Shown: piece after piece, positions 5,503 to 5,519 of the stretch | Numbering within the stretch: position 1 is the stretch's first letter | Layout: every line of letters starts with the position of its first letter | NCBI GenBank assembly: GCA_002293605.1 | Contig: DBDO01000078.1 | Span: forward strand, 1 to 5,519 | DNA length: 5,519 nt | Origin: Desulfovibrionaceae bacterium UBA930 | GTDB taxonomy: Bacteria > Desulfobacterota > Desulfovibrionia > Desulfovibrionales > Desulfovibrionaceae | Direction: 5' to 3' | Translations under genes and position numbers: made by a program | Notes under the pieces: generated by a model | What the model saw: only the letters and a program-made list of their open reading frames with translations | Database searches by the model: none | Told to the model about the DNA's origin: nothing

Positions 5503-5519
5503 CGTGCCAGGATGGCACG
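5503..5519. repeat. Short hairpin at the right edge
   Basis: CGTGCC (5503-5508) and GGCACG (5514-5519) form a perfect 6-bp stem with loop AGGAT. It touches the window end, so its full extent cannot be seen. Three bases separate it from the 20-bp inverted repeat; the two may be one compound structure. Confidence 0.45.

Noticed and set aside
1..5519. CRISPR array, tRNA, rRNA, transposase or integrase
   Set aside because: No regularly spaced repeats, no tRNA cloverleaf or TTCRA arm, and no frame with recombinase motifs were seen.

Overview
The window looks like a chromosomal segment of a GC-rich Gram-negative bacterium, most likely a Desulfovibrio-type sulfate reducer (Desulfovibrionaceae). That placement is an inference from protein character and from the style of the intergenic repeats; no marker gene proves it. 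Five genes are supported with good or fair confidence and one small gene with moderate confidence. All are consistent with ordinary chromosome, interrupted by a repeat-rich accessory stretch between about 2180 and 3670.

Layout. On the minus strand, 1-2176 holds leuB (3-isopropylmalate dehydrogenase) followed 13 bases later by gltX (glutamyl-tRNA synthetase, running off the left edge), clearly one transcription unit. From 2177 to 2580 there is a 404-base divergent intergenic region with no credible gene. It contains a leader hairpin and a G-tract close to leuB, a roughly 145-base imperfect palindrome (2301-2444), and a sequence matching the flagellar sigma-28 promoter (TAAA, 16 bases, GCCGATAA). 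On the plus strand follow an unrecognised 88-residue protein (2581-2847), a 154-base gap with a strong two-tier hairpin (2872-2916), and a 213-residue coiled-coil protein (3002-3643) that resembles FlxA-like proteins. Convergent with these, on the minus strand, are a PilZ-domain protein (3673-4128), predicted to bind cyclic di-GMP, with a good promoter at 4209-4237, and upstream of it a fold-type I PLP aminotransferase (4246-5430). The right edge (5453-5519) holds a perfect 20-bp inverted repeat and a second hairpin just upstream of the aminotransferase.

How the parts relate. leuB makes the leucine precursor 2-oxoisocaproate, and the aminotransferase is also amino-acid metabolism, but nothing ties it to leucine. 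The sigma-28-like site, the FlxA-like protein and the PilZ protein together hint at motility or surface behaviour. This is a thematic inference from neighbourhood, not a demonstrated system. I see no defence system, CRISPR array, transposase, tRNA or rRNA. The least explained parts are the palindromic repeat with its embedded sigma-28-like site and the two plus-strand proteins downstream of it.
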